From NCBI RefSeq assembly GCF_020687825.1, contig NZ_JAJEWP010000002.1:248001-312000 (forward strand): a stretch of 64,000 nucleotides of DNA, read 5' to 3'. The notes beneath the pieces are model-generated. The model was not told where the DNA came from, ran no database searches, and was given only the letters and a program-made list of their open reading frames with translations. Positions within the stretch are counted from its first letter, which is position 1. Every line of letters begins with the position of its first letter. Source of the stretch: Fluctibacter halophilus. GTDB lineage: Bacteria; Pseudomonadota; Gammaproteobacteria; Enterobacterales; Alteromonadaceae. Made by a program: the position numbers and the translations under genes. Positions 42,902 through 52,693 of the stretch are shown here, in pieces.

Positions 42902-43661
42902 TGGCCCACTCCTTGGTCTGACAAACCGGACAGTCCGGTTGTTGAGCAAACGCAAGTTCTCGCCATTGCAGGTTTTTGCCATCCAGACAGTGCAGGCGTC
43001 CAGTGAAGGCATCCGCACCGTTTAGCAACACCATTAATGCCAGTTGTGCCTGCAGTGCGCCTATGGCGCCAATCATCGGCGACATGACACCCCGTTCAAC
43101 ACAACTCTCCTGTTCTGTGGCAGGCTGTGAATACAGACACTGGTAGCACGGGCCCGCTGACGGTGACACCACACACAATTGTCCTTCGGCGCGAATGGCG
43201 GCGGCACTGATCAGCGCAACACCGTTGTGATAGCAGCTGCGGTTGATGGCCTGACGGGTTTGCAGGTTGTCAGTGCAATCAAGCACCAGATCAACGTCTT
43301 GCAGGCGTATTGCGGATGACGCCTCATCAAACCGCTGGGTATGGCAGGTGACTGTTGTATCCGGGTTCAGCGCGCTCAGGCGTCGAGCGGCGACGGTGAC
43401 CTTGTGTTGGCCAACATCGTTGTCACTAAACAGGACCTGACGAGGCAGGTTGTGTACTTCAACCCGGTCATCATCCATCAGTGTCAGATGGCCTATGCCA
43501 CTGCTGGCCAGGTATTGGCTGCTGGCACACCCAAGACCGCCCAGACCAATGATCAGGACTCGCGCGTTGAGCCAGGTTTCCTGACCCTCCAGATCCACAA
43601 ACGGCAACACGATGTGGCGGTTATAGCGCATGGCCGATGACGATGTTAGCGTTGACGACAT
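42894..43661 (-). CDS. moeB: Molybdopterin-synthase adenylyltransferase
   Basis: The product is 255 aa, close to E. coli MoeB. The ATP site GLGGLGCASSQYLASSGIG and the Arg/Asp set (MRYNRHIVLPF, DLVLDCTDN) are conserved. Zinc Cys pairs are present in CYQCLYS and CPVC. The enzyme adenylates the C-terminal Gly of MoaD during molybdenum cofactor synthesis; a ThiF role for thiamine sulfur transfer is the alternative, but the similarity to MoeB is closer. It follows hemN by 69 bases on the same strand and overlaps the next gene by eight. Confidence 0.85.
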   Translation of the reverse strand: MSSTLTSSSAMRYNRHIVLPFVDLEGQETWLNARVLIIGLGGLGCASSQYLASSGIGHLTLMDDDRVEVHNLPRQVLFSDNDVGQHKVTVAARRLSALNPDTTVTCHTQRFDEASSAIRLQDVDLVLDCTDNLQTRQAINRSCYHNGVALISAAAIRAEGQLCVVSPSAGPCYQCLYSQPATEQESCVERGVMSPMIGAIGALQAQLALMVLLNGADAFTGRLHCLDGKNLQWRELAFAQQPDCPVCQTKEWANG

Positions 43662-43730
43662 GGGTATGGTTGGCCTGTTGGTGTTTTTGTCATGCTACCT
43701 AAGGAGCCCACTTTGGGGCAACTTTATTGC

Positions 43731-45101
43731 TTATATGACCTGTGAAAAGCGCTTGGCTTTGAGCGGATCCGACAAGTAGGCATCAAACAGCATACAGATA
43801 CGCCGCACCAGCAGTCGGGCGCGGGGCTGTATCACCACATGCCAGCCGTCTTTTTCCACCAGCGCGTCATCCACAAAGGGTTGCAGTGCCTCCAGCTCGG
43901 CGCTGAAGTAATCATCAAAATTGATGTCGAAGCGCTGGTTCACCACCGCTTTGTTGACGTGCAGGTTGCACATTAATTCCCGAATGACAAAACCGCGAAT
44001 GGTATCGTCCTGGGTTAGCTTCAGGCCTTTGCACAGCCCATGACCACTGTCGTTCACTTGTTGATAGTAGTCCTTCAGCTGTTTGTGATTCTGACTGAAG
44101 CAATCATTGACGTGACTGATGGAAGAGACCCCCAGACCGAGCAAATCTGCTTCGTACAATGTGGTGTAACCCTGGAAATTGCGCTGCAGACGGCCCTGTC
44201 CCTGAGCGATCGCCAGTTCATCATCGGGCTTGGCAAAGTGATCCATACCGATCATCACATAGCCGGCATCGGTCAGTGTTTGCATCGCCAGTCGCATCAA
44301 TTCAAGCTTTTGGCCTGGCCCTGGCAGGTGCTGTTCGGGAATTTTGCGCTGCGCGGCAAAACGTTGCGGCAGGTGCGCGTAACTGAACAAGGAGATGCGT
44401 GCCACGTCCATCGCCAGGGCGTCACTCAGTGTGCGCCCAAACGTCTGTTCGGTCTGAAACGGCAGGCCGTAGATCAGGTCCAGATTGACCCCCGCCATGC
44501 CAACCTGTTTGGCTCGCGCAACCAAACCGGCAATGTGTTCGGTTGACTGGGTGCGGTTGATGGCTTGCTGGACCCGGTCGTCGGTGTCCTGAACACCGAT
44601 ACTGATGCGATTGAATCCCATCTCGGCCAGGGCATCGATCCGCTGTGTGGCAAATTGGCGCGGATCGATCTCAATGCTGATTTCAACATCATCGCTAAAC
44701 CGGAAATGGTGACGCAGTACCTTAAGTAAGTTATGTAATTGTTCATCCTGCAGAAACGTGGGCGTGCCGCCGCCAAGGTGGATTTGGATCACCCGATGAT
44801 CCTTAAAGCCCTGACTGCGCACATGAATTTCCTGGATCAGGTGGTCCAGATAACGTTCGGCTTTGTCCTGATGACGGGTGACCACTTTATTGCAGGCGCA
44901 GTAGTAACATAAGCTGTGGCAAAACGGCACATGGATGTACAGCGATAAATCCTGGTTGGGTGAGGTGCGACAGGCATTGAGAAAATCATCATGATAGAAG
45001 TCCTGATGAAACTCCAAGGCGGTCGGATAAGACGTATAGCGCGGCCCCGGGCGGTCAAATTTGTCCAGTACCGATGGCTCAAACAAATGCTTCAGATTCA
45101 T
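43731..45101 (-). CDS. hemN: Oxygen-independent coproporphyrinogen III dehydrogenase
   Basis: The product is 456 aa; E. coli HemN is 457. The radical SAM cluster is bound by Cys61, Cys65 and Cys68 (CHSLCYYCAC), with the fourth Cys70 conserved as in HemN. LGGGTPTFL and the later ISIGVQDTDDRVQ elements are typical. It decarboxylates coproporphyrinogen III to protoporphyrinogen IX without oxygen. ATG 45101 is chosen over TTG 45119. A degenerate FNR-like half-palindrome lies upstream, which fits oxygen control. moeB follows on the same strand. Confidence 0.95.
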   Translation of the reverse strand: MNLKHLFEPSVLDKFDRPGPRYTSYPTALEFHQDFYHDDFLNACRTSPNQDLSLYIHVPFCHSLCYYCACNKVVTRHQDKAERYLDHLIQEIHVRSQGFKDHRVIQIHLGGGTPTFLQDEQLHNLLKVLRHHFRFSDDVEISIEIDPRQFATQRIDALAEMGFNRISIGVQDTDDRVQQAINRTQSTEHIAGLVARAKQVGMAGVNLDLIYGLPFQTEQTFGRTLSDALAMDVARISLFSYAHLPQRFAAQRKIPEQHLPGPGQKLELMRLAMQTLTDAGYVMIGMDHFAKPDDELAIAQGQGRLQRNFQGYTTLYEADLLGLGVSSISHVNDCFSQNHKQLKDYYQQVNDSGHGLCKGLKLTQDDTIRGFVIRELMCNLHVNKAVVNQRFDINFDDYFSAELEALQPFVDDALVEKDGWHVVIQPRARLLVRRICMLFDAYLSDPLKAKRFSQVI

Positions 45102-45161
45102 GTCATGGTCGTTCGGCAAATTACAATGGCGCCAGTGTAACGACGATTGGGCCAGCCTTTA

Positions 45162-45175
45162 TTGATCGAGCGCAA
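45162..45175. promoter_or_regulatory. Degenerate FNR-like site upstream of hemN
   Basis: TTGATCGAGCGCAA matches the first FNR half-site exactly and three of five positions in the second. It lies about 61 bases before the hemN start. hemN is often FNR-regulated, so it is a plausible site. Confidence 0.35.
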
Positions 45176-45190
45176 GGTTTTATCGGGCAC

Positions 45191-45215
45191 AAAAAAGGCC
45201 GGTACAACCGGCCTT
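45191..45215 (-). terminator. Terminator of the GH3 gene
   Basis: AAGGCCGGT and ACCGGCCTT form a 9-bp stem with loop ACA; on the minus strand it is followed by TTTTTT. It closes the transporter/GH3 operon. Confidence 0.85.
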
Positions 45216-45226
45216 CTCAAACATTC

Positions 45227-47764
45227 TTACGGCGAGCACTGCCATGATGGCGCAGACGTTGGATTCGGCTGCAGGCGTATATCCGACAATCCCAACTCAA
45301 CCCCCTTCGACGCGCGCAGGGTAAAGGGTGACATGATCGCGCCAAAATCAACCCCTTTGCTGGCCAGGCAGCGCATATCGATGCTGACGGTTTGCCACTG
45401 TGGCGTTGATGTGACCAGCGCACTCAACGGTACTGACCACTCGCAGGCTTCCATGCACTGCAACGACAATTCGACGTGCTCAGGATTACCGGCAATCCAC
45501 TGGACATCAAACTGAAGCTGGCTGCCAGCCTCCAGGTAGCCTCGCAGATCTTCCGGAAAGGGCGTCGATAAGCCAAACGACACCACATCCTCTGCCTGCC
45601 AGGACAGTTGCAGGGCATCTTCCTGGATACGGCGATCCATGGTGCGCGCAGCGAACCCTTCAAGGGTCAGGGTATTGCTGCTCATTTCCACGTTTTGCGC
45701 AGCTGTGCTGGCGATCAGTTTCCAGGGCGCTTTGACCTGGCCGACCAACAAATCACGGCTTGTCAGGCCAGCATCCTGTCCGGTCTGTTCAGACAAATCC
45801 AGTGCCAGGGTACTGGGTTGGCCATAGCGCAGCCCGAAGCCATAGGGCAATAATGCTGCGCCATCGTCTGGCGTATTCAGGGGGCCCTGATTCGGCGTCG
45901 CCGGCCAGGAAAAGGGCAGGGTGCCGACAAAGTCGTGACGCACCTCGCCCTCTGCATCGGTGAACAACACGTCGGCGATGCCTTGTCCTTCGGTACCCGG
46001 TAACCAGGCGGCAACAAACGCGTCCGAGGCGTTCAGCTCAGGATTGACCCACAGTGGACGGCCGGAAATGAACACCGACACTACCGGGATACCTTCTGAC
46101 TTCAGGCGCTGCAGCAATGCAAGGTCGCTCTTATTGCCACGCTGGTATTCCAGGTTGTCCAAATCACCATTGCCTTCGGCATAAGGTTGTTCACCAAACA
46201 CCACGATGGCAACGTCCGGCGTCTGTTCACTGCTGCCGTCCTCACTCAGGACTGCGGTGCCGCCAGCGGCTTCGACAGCTGCCTGAATACCACTGAAAAT
46301 GGAGGTGGCGCCGGGGAAGTCTTCGTTGCGGTTGCCGGTGCCTTGCCAGGTAATCGACCAACCACCACTTTGCTGACCAATGTTGTGCGCGGCGCTGCCC
46401 GCCACCAGTACCCGTTGTTTGGGTGACAGGGGTAAGATCCCCTGATGGTTTTTCAGCAATACCAGTGATTCACGCACCGCCTGACGGGCAATTTCACGGT
46501 GTTGTTCATGACCGATCAGCGAGGTGTCGCCAGACAGCGGGCGATTGGCCGGAGATGGCTTGTCAAACAAGCCGGCCCGCAGTTTTACCCGCAGCACCCG
46601 GCGCACGGCGTCATCCAGTCGTGCCAAGCCAATGGTGCCGTCTTTGACTTGGGCCAGGGTATTTTCCATCAGCGGTTTCCACGCTGAAGTGGGTACCATA
46701 AAGACATCGAGACCGGCGTTGAAGGCCTGAGGGCAACTTTCATTGCTACAACCGGCTACCTGTCCATGACCGTTCCAGTCACCCACTACAAAACCGTCAA
46801 AACCCATCCGGTCTTTGAGTACATCGTTGAGCAAATAGCGGCTGCCGTGGATCTTATCACCGTGCCAGCTGTTAAAGGACGCCATCACGGTCTGCGCGCC
46901 AGCGCTGAGTCCGGACACATAGCCCTGGGCATGAATATCGAACAGGGTTTTCTCATCGGCAATGTTATTACCCTGGTCGTCGCCTTTCTCGGTGCCGCCA
47001 TCGCCAAGGAAATGCTTCACCGTGGAAATCACGTGCTGATCGTCGATAGGTCCCTGGGTCAGATCGCCCTGCAGACCGCTGACGATGGCGCGGGCATACT
47101 GCTTCACCACATCGGGGTGTTCGCTGTAGCTTTCATAGGTGCGGCCCCAGCGGTCATCCCGGGCAACCGCTACCGTGGGGGCGAAGATCCAGTCGATACC
47201 GGTGGCCATGACTTCCCGCGCAGTGGCATTGGCAATCTTGGTGATCAGTTCGGGATTGCGTGCTGCGCCCAGACCGATATTGTGCGGAAACAGGGTCGCG
47301 CCAATGACATTGTTATGGCCGTGGACAGCATCGGTACCCCACATGGTGGGAATGGTACTGCCATCAAGGCTGTCATCGACAGAGGCTTGGTACATCGCCT
47401 CTGCCAAGTTTACCCAATCCTGCACGCTGGCGTGTTTGTCGTTATTGGGAAAGGCGCCACCACCATTAAGATAGGAGCCAAAACCATAGCGACGCATGTC
47501 TTCTACAGTAATGTCGCGGATCTCGGGTTGGATGATCTGGGCGATTTTGTTTTCCAGACTCATGCCTGCCATGATGTCATCGATGCGCTGTTCAAGGTCG
47601 GCGGGATCAACCACCTCGGCAGTGATCTGTGGCCAGTACTCGGGTACCGTCGCCGTTGCGGCTTGTGTTTCAGGCTGTGGTGCCGTGGTGTTGGGATTAC
47701 AGCCCAACAATGCCAGTCCGGCGAGGCTGACCAATGCTGCACGTTTAGATACGAAAGGTTTCAT
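45227..47764 (-). CDS. GH3 beta-glucosidase/exo-beta-glucanase lipoprotein
   Basis: The product is 845 aa. GGAG six bases before ATG 47764 decides the start. The lipobox LALLGC (Cys near 21) makes it a lipoprotein of the periplasmic face. GH3 N- and C-domains follow, with catalytic nucleophile Asp329 in FVVGDWNGHG and KHFLGDGGTEKGDDQG at the sugar site. The last 190 residues form a galactose-binding-like accessory domain, as in exo-1,3/1,4-beta-glucanase ExoP of Pseudoalteromonas. It releases glucose from the ends of beta-glucans. It is co-transcribed with the FHS-type sugar transporter gene located ten bases upstream. Confidence 0.92.
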   Translation of the reverse strand: MKPFVSKRAALVSLAGLALLGCNPNTTAPQPETQAATATVPEYWPQITAEVVDPADLEQRIDDIMAGMSLENKIAQIIQPEIRDITVEDMRRYGFGSYLNGGGAFPNNDKHASVQDWVNLAEAMYQASVDDSLDGSTIPTMWGTDAVHGHNNVIGATLFPHNIGLGAARNPELITKIANATAREVMATGIDWIFAPTVAVARDDRWGRTYESYSEHPDVVKQYARAIVSGLQGDLTQGPIDDQHVISTVKHFLGDGGTEKGDDQGNNIADEKTLFDIHAQGYVSGLSAGAQTVMASFNSWHGDKIHGSRYLLNDVLKDRMGFDGFVVGDWNGHGQVAGCSNESCPQAFNAGLDVFMVPTSAWKPLMENTLAQVKDGTIGLARLDDAVRRVLRVKLRAGLFDKPSPANRPLSGDTSLIGHEQHREIARQAVRESLVLLKNHQGILPLSPKQRVLVAGSAAHNIGQQSGGWSITWQGTGNRNEDFPGATSIFSGIQAAVEAAGGTAVLSEDGSSEQTPDVAIVVFGEQPYAEGNGDLDNLEYQRGNKSDLALLQRLKSEGIPVVSVFISGRPLWVNPELNASDAFVAAWLPGTEGQGIADVLFTDAEGEVRHDFVGTLPFSWPATPNQGPLNTPDDGAALLPYGFGLRYGQPSTLALDLSEQTGQDAGLTSRDLLVGQVKAPWKLIASTAAQNVEMSSNTLTLEGFAARTMDRRIQEDALQLSWQAEDVVSFGLSTPFPEDLRGYLEAGSQLQFDVQWIAGNPEHVELSLQCMEACEWSVPLSALVTSTPQWQTVSIDMRCLASKGVDFGAIMSPFTLRASKGVELGLSDIRLQPNPTSAPSWQCSP

Positions 47765-47774
47765 CGCGCTCTCC

Positions 47775-49007
47775 TTATGCGGTCGCGGGTGACGACTGGT
47801 GAACGGGCTGGCTGCCTTTAATACCGTAAAAGCCGATATAGACGTAGCACAGCAACGGCAGAATAAATGAAATCTGCAGGCCCATACTGTCGGCCAGTAA
47901 CCCTTGCAATACCGGCACGATTGCGCCACCGACGATGGCCAGACACAAGATACCGGACCCCTGACTACTTTGGTGACCCAGACCGCTCAGGGCCAGGGAA
48001 AAGATGGTCGGGAACATGATCGAATTACACAAACCGACCGCCAGAATTGCCCACATGGCAACAGCACCTTCGCTGCTGATTGCAATGCCGATCAACGTCA
48101 CCGATAGCAGGCTGTTGACCCCCAGTAACAGACCCGGACGAATTTTCTGCATCAGAACCGCGCCAATGAAGCGGCCAACCATTGCACCGCCCCAGTAATA
48201 AGCGATGTAATTGGCGGCCACCGCTTCTGGCATGGCCATGATGTGTTCTTCTCCGAGGAAGTTGATCAGGAAACTGCCGATGGAGACTTCGGCGCCCACG
48301 TACAGGAAAATGCCCAGTGCACCCAGTACCAGATGGCGATGTTTCAGCACGCTGCCGCTGGGTAGCGCGTCAACAGGGTGGGCTTCGTAGTTAGGCTTCG
48401 GCAACTGGATTTTCATAAACACAAAGGCAATCAGCACCAGCACGACGGCGAGCACGAAATACGGCATGTTGACGGCATCGGCACTGACATCGGCGTGCTC
48501 GCTGAACAAGACATAGCCGCCAAGGATAGGTGCTACGGTTGTACCCAGAGAGTTAAATGCCTGGGTCATGGTCAGGCGACTGGAAGCCGTCGCCGGGTTA
48601 CCAATCACAGTGACCAGCGGATTGGCGGCCACTTGTAAAATGGTGATCCCGCTGGCTAACACAAACAGTCCGCCGAGAAACATCACATACACTTCGGTGT
48701 AGGAAGACGGTATAAACAGCAAACACCCGACAGCGGCCGTGATGAGACCGACACCAATGCCTCGTTGATAACCCATTCGGTTCACCAAACGGCCGGCAGG
48801 TACAGAAATCAGGAAATAAGCCCCAAAGAAACAAAACTGCACCAACATTGCCTGGGTGTAATTCAAATCAAACACCGCTTTTAAGTGCGGGATCAGGACA
48901 TCGTTTAATGCGGTGATAAAGCCCCACATGAAAAACAATGACGTCAGTGCTGTCATGGCGAATTTGTGGCCATGTGGCGGTGTTGAGGGAGAAGATTGAG
49001 TTTGCAT
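47775..49007 (-). CDS. FHS-family sugar:H+ symporter (glucose/galactose GluP-like MFS)
   Basis: The product is 410 aa. ATG 49007 follows a GGGAA element; the frame extends upstream with no better start. Twelve membrane segments with the FHS features LFFMWGFITALNDVLIPHLK, YTQAMLVQFCFFGAYFL and ASRLTMTQAFNSLG are visible. It takes up hexoses released by the GH3 enzyme encoded next to it. A LacI-type palindrome (TGTAAACGCTTACA) lies 77 bases upstream. The upstream intergenic region is shared with a TonB-dependent receptor gene. Confidence 0.92.
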   Translation of the reverse strand: MQTQSSPSTPPHGHKFAMTALTSLFFMWGFITALNDVLIPHLKAVFDLNYTQAMLVQFCFFGAYFLISVPAGRLVNRMGYQRGIGVGLITAAVGCLLFIPSSYTEVYVMFLGGLFVLASGITILQVAANPLVTVIGNPATASSRLTMTQAFNSLGTTVAPILGGYVLFSEHADVSADAVNMPYFVLAVVLVLIAFVFMKIQLPKPNYEAHPVDALPSGSVLKHRHLVLGALGIFLYVGAEVSIGSFLINFLGEEHIMAMPEAVAANYIAYYWGGAMVGRFIGAVLMQKIRPGLLLGVNSLLSVTLIGIAISSEGAVAMWAILAVGLCNSIMFPTIFSLALSGLGHQSSQGSGILCLAIVGGAIVPVLQGLLADSMGLQISFILPLLCYVYIGFYGIKGSQPVHQSSPATA

Positions 49008-49083
49008 ACGTGTTCCCGGTTTGTGTAGGCAAAGGCCATTTGTGAACAAAATGTGTCGGCAGTATAGGCGTAAAAAAACGCAA

Positions 49084-49097
49084 TGTAAACGCTTACA
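49084..49097. promoter_or_regulatory. LacI-family operator near the FHS transporter gene
   Basis: TGTAAACGCTTACA differs by one base from the perfect palindrome TGTAAGCGCTTACA seen elsewhere in the locus. It lies 77 bases upstream of the transporter start. Confidence 0.65.
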
Positions 49098-49262
49098 TTC
49101 TGCGTTATACTTGGTCTCCCATTATTACCTAAATGGGATGTAATGCATACAGGGGTTGGCATTCAAGGTCGTCCTTGTTGTTTTTCTACTGTACTGCCAG
49201 ACACTTATTAACACATGGTCTTAAACGCCAGCATTTTTTCGTCGTTAACAAAATAAAAACAC

Positions 49263-49290
49263 TTGCATTACATTAAAAAATGATTACAGT
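49263..49290 (+). promoter_or_regulatory. Candidate promoter of the beta-glucan TonB receptor gene
   Basis: TTGCAT (49263-49268) and TACAGT (49285-49290) are 16 bp apart. The perfect LacI-type operator begins nine bases downstream of the -10, where a repressor would block initiation. Confidence 0.4.
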
Positions 49291-49298
49291 TACAAAAA

Positions 49299-49325
49299 TG
49301 TAAGCGCTTACAGAAAGCGCTTACA
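49299..49325. promoter_or_regulatory. Tandem LacI-family operators
   Basis: The perfect palindrome TGTAAGCGCTTACA (49299-49312) is directly followed by GAAAGCGCTTACA (49313-49325), a second site of which one arm is perfect. They sit just downstream of the candidate receptor promoter. Confidence 0.7.
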
Positions 49326-49566
49326 TATTAGACCACGCCCAAACGCGACGGTGATGAAAGTGGCGAGGTAAGTAAAATTACCTATGCTTTCAGGAAGTAC
49401 ATGCTGTCGGTCGGCCTTGATAAAAGGACTGCCTGGCGCGCTTATCAGTCACTGAACACAACTGATGCGCGCACGGTGAAGACACTGGGGTGAGCGTGCA
49501 ATCGTGAAACGATGATTGCCCGTCAAAATTGAAATTGTTGCCAGACAGGCATCTCAGGGGACACAT

Positions 49567-52536
49567 ATGACAACGAAAATATTTCACCGCACACGATTGG
49601 CCACCAGCCTGTCGCTTGTGTTGGGCGCAATGAGCTCCAGCCCATTGATGGCGCAGGAAGCTGACACTGCCGACAAACCAAAAGACGACTTTGAAGTGAT
49701 TCAGGTTTCTGGTATCCGCAGCAGTCTGATCCGTGCGATGGACATGAAACGTGACGCCGACGGTGTCGTTGACGGCATTTCAGCCGAAGACATCGGTAAG
49801 TTTCCTGATACCAACCTTGCCGAATCCTTGCAGCGTATCACCGGTGTGTCGATTGACCGCGAAAACGGTGAAGGCAGCAAAGTTACCGTGCGTGGCTTTG
49901 GCCCTGATTTCAACCTGGTCACCCTGAACGGTCGTCAGATGCCGGGTGCCAGCATCGAGGCAACAAGCGCATCCTCTTCTCGATCATTTGATTTTGCTAA
50001 CCTGGCTTCCGAAGGCGTTGCCGGGGTTGAAGTGTATAAAACCAGCCGTGCGGCGCAGCCGACCGGTGGTATCGGTTCTACCATTAATATTCTGACTGCC
50101 CGCCCGTTGAAAAATCCCGGCCTGATTGCGAATGTCGGTGTGAAAGGTGTGTACGATACCTCTACCGATGAAGGATCGACATTAACGCCAGAAATTTCGG
50201 GTATTTACAGCAACACCTCTGAAGACGGCAAGTTTGGTATTGCTATCATTGCCAGTGTTCAGGAACGGGACAGCGGCTACAGCGCAGCGGAAACCTCCAG
50301 TGGTTGGTACACCATTAAGGGTACTAACGGTGATTGGGGTTCACTGCCTACTGACGGAAGTTTTGTCAACCGTCCACAGGAAAACGATGTATATGCGGTA
50401 CCTCGTAACCTGTTGTACAACTTTAACGAGATTGAACGTACCCGGACCAATGGTCAGTTGGTGCTGCAATATGCACCGAACGATGATGTGACGGCGACAC
50501 TGGAATATATCTACTCCGAACTGGAAGTGGAGCAACGCCGTCAGGAACTGTCTACCTGGTTTAACGGTGTTCCAGTATCCGGTGAATACACCCAGGGTAC
50601 CAATACCGAAGGTTCCGTGGTCGGCCCGGTGATCTACACAGACGCGACCTGCTGTGACGTCGGCTTGGGTACCAGTGATTACGGCACTGTGAACGAAAAC
50701 AACTCTATTGCGTTTAACCTGGAATGGCAGGCAACCGATGCGCTGAGCCTGGAATTTGATTACCACAGCTCTGAAGCGGAAGCTGGTCCTAAGGATCTGG
50801 CCCGTGGCAGCAACAACGTGATCAGCGCGGTGCAATTTGGTCGCGTACTGACCACCGTAGATTATTCCAGTGATTTACCCGTGATGGATTTCACTCTCGA
50901 AGGCGGTGGTGCGCTCGATCCGGCGTTGATGTCGTCTTCCGGTAGTGCGTTCCGTAACAGTTACATGAAAACGGAAATTGATCAGGCCCAATTGCACGGT
51001 ACCTATGTGTTTGATGAAGGTATCGTTAACAGTATCGATTTTGGTCTGGCTTCAACCGAGGTGAAAGCACGTTCCGCGTTCTCCAACGCCCAACGTGATA
51101 CCTGGGGCGGTTATGGTACGCCGGCTGACTATGATGACAGCATCTATGTGCAGGAAGATTTGCCAAGCCAGTTTGATAACTTCAGTGCACACAATAACCC
51201 GAATCTGGAACCCTACTACTATTCCACCAGTTTGCAGGACTTGATTGATGCCATTTCCGGTATTGCCCAGGCTAACGGTGAAACCATCAGCCCGTGCGGC
51301 ACGGTTCTGTGTGCTGACCCGAACTACAGCACTGACCGCCGTACCAAAGAAAGCCAGTTGAGTGTTTATGCTCAGGTCAATATCCGCAACGATATCAACG
51401 ACATGCCGTATAACCTGACCCTCGGTATGCGCTATGAAGATACCGAAGTTGAATCTGCTGCATTGGTGCCGTTGTATGACAAAATTGTCTGGGCGGGCGC
51501 GAACGAATTCAGTGCAGTCAGCAGTGGTGAAGGTTTTACTGAGCTGAAAGGTGAATATGATCACTGGTTGCCCAGCATCGACTTCAACATTGAGCCGACC
51601 GATGACGTGTTACTGCGGGCGTCTTACAGCAAGTCGATCACCCGTCCAAGCTATCAGGACATTCAGGGCGGCCAGACCATCAACCAGTTGCTGCGCTTTA
51701 ACGGCGGTACGGGTAACTCTGGCAACCCTAACCTGAAGCCGTTCGAATCGACTAACTGGGACTTCTCTGCCGAGTGGTACTACGAAGAAGGCAGCTACGT
51801 ATCCTTGGGCTACTATGCCAAAGACGTTAAGAACTTCATTGCTCAGCAGGTAACGCAAGAGACCGTGTTTGACCTGGCGCATCCTGCACAAGGTCCCCGC
51901 TTTGAAGAAGCGCAGGCCGCGGTAGGTGACGATATGGCGGATATTCGTCAATATTTCCTAGACCAGGGTTATGTTGACGCCAACGGCGACATCGTCGGTA
52001 TTCCTGGCCAGGATGCAGCTGCGGTATTCACCATTCTGTCGCCGGTTAACGAACGCGATGCGTCCATTGATGGGTGGGAATTTGCGGTACAGCACCTGTT
52101 CGGTGATACCGGTTTCGGCGCCATCTTTAACTACACTTATGTGGATGGAGACTTGGCGTACGATGACTACGATACCAACAAAGGTGAAGATGCCGATGGC
52201 GAGCAATTTGTTCTTACTGGCCTGAGCGACACCGCTAACCTGGTCGCGTTTTACGACAAAGATGGCATCCAGGTACGTATCGCATACAACTGGCGTGACA
52301 AGTTCTTCGTTACCCCCATCGACGGTAATGGCGAACAAAACCCGATTTATACCGAGGCGTACTCACAGATTGATATTAATGCGAGCTACGAGTACAGCGA
52401 CAACCTGAGCTTCTTTATTGAAGGCATCAACGTGACTGATGAAAACAAGCGTCAGCACGGTCGCCACCCCAACATGGTAACCGCAGCTATCCAGACCGGC
52501 GCGCGTTACAACGTTGGACTTCGTTATAAGTTCTAG
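49567..52536 (+). CDS. TonB-dependent receptor for oligosaccharides (TonB-Xanth-Caul type)
   Basis: The product is 989 aa. ATG 49567 follows AGGGGA and gives a signal peptide ending near SPLMA. The plug begins FEVIQVSGIRSSLIRAMDMKRDADGVVDGI, in pieces, with NLAESLQRITGVSIDRENGEGSKVTVRGFGP, the hallmark of the large carbohydrate receptor subfamily. The barrel ends NVGLRYKF. It should carry beta-glucan oligomers over the outer membrane, powered by TonB. A strong terminator follows 29 bases after the stop. The receptor is preceded by tandem LacI-type operators and followed by sapC and halogenase genes. Confidence 0.93.
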   Translation: MTTKIFHRTRLATSLSLVLGAMSSSPLMAQEADTADKPKDDFEVIQVSGIRSSLIRAMDMKRDADGVVDGISAEDIGKFPDTNLAESLQRITGVSIDRENGEGSKVTVRGFGPDFNLVTLNGRQMPGASIEATSASSSRSFDFANLASEGVAGVEVYKTSRAAQPTGGIGSTINILTARPLKNPGLIANVGVKGVYDTSTDEGSTLTPEISGIYSNTSEDGKFGIAIIASVQERDSGYSAAETSSGWYTIKGTNGDWGSLPTDGSFVNRPQENDVYAVPRNLLYNFNEIERTRTNGQLVLQYAPNDDVTATLEYIYSELEVEQRRQELSTWFNGVPVSGEYTQGTNTEGSVVGPVIYTDATCCDVGLGTSDYGTVNENNSIAFNLEWQATDALSLEFDYHSSEAEAGPKDLARGSNNVISAVQFGRVLTTVDYSSDLPVMDFTLEGGGALDPALMSSSGSAFRNSYMKTEIDQAQLHGTYVFDEGIVNSIDFGLASTEVKARSAFSNAQRDTWGGYGTPADYDDSIYVQEDLPSQFDNFSAHNNPNLEPYYYSTSLQDLIDAISGIAQANGETISPCGTVLCADPNYSTDRRTKESQLSVYAQVNIRNDINDMPYNLTLGMRYEDTEVESAALVPLYDKIVWAGANEFSAVSSGEGFTELKGEYDHWLPSIDFNIEPTDDVLLRASYSKSITRPSYQDIQGGQTINQLLRFNGGTGNSGNPNLKPFESTNWDFSAEWYYEEGSYVSLGYYAKDVKNFIAQQVTQETVFDLAHPAQGPRFEEAQAAVGDDMADIRQYFLDQGYVDANGDIVGIPGQDAAAVFTILSPVNERDASIDGWEFAVQHLFGDTGFGAIFNYTYVDGDLAYDDYDTNKGEDADGEQFVLTGLSDTANLVAFYDKDGIQVRIAYNWRDKFFVTPIDGNGEQNPIYTEAYSQIDINASYEYSDNLSFFIEGINVTDENKRQHGRHPNMVTAAIQTGARYNVGLRYKF

Positions 52537-52564
52537 TGTGTCACTCCTGTGACCATGTGTGTGT

Positions 52565-52593
52565 GCCGCTACCTTGTGTAGCGGCTTTTCTTT
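52565..52593 (+). terminator. Terminator of the TonB receptor gene
   Basis: GCCGCTAC and GTAGCGGC form an 8-bp stem with loop CTTGT, followed by TTTTCTTT. Confidence 0.85.
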
Positions 52594-52693
52594 ACAGGCA
52601 GGTGGCCTGAACTGGGTTGTCTGCCTTGCCTGTTTAGGGGTTTATCGATTAGGCTGAAAGCTCAATAGACCCTTCAGGCATCAGGGAGTTGTC

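Larger units (their letters stand above)
49008..49566. other. 559-bp divergent regulatory region of the beta-glucan locus
   Basis: No gene is seen in this stretch. It contains the LacI-type palindromes at 49084-49097 and 49299-49325 and a candidate receptor promoter at 49263-49290, leaving a 5' leader of about 270 bases for the receptor. I see no riboswitch-like structure. Confidence 0.6.

Noticed and set aside
46766-47821. 351-codon open frame antisense to the GH3 gene
   Set aside because: It lies wholly opposite a well-supported GH3 gene with intact catalytic motifs, shows no domain and has no ribosome-binding site; it is a by-product of codon use.
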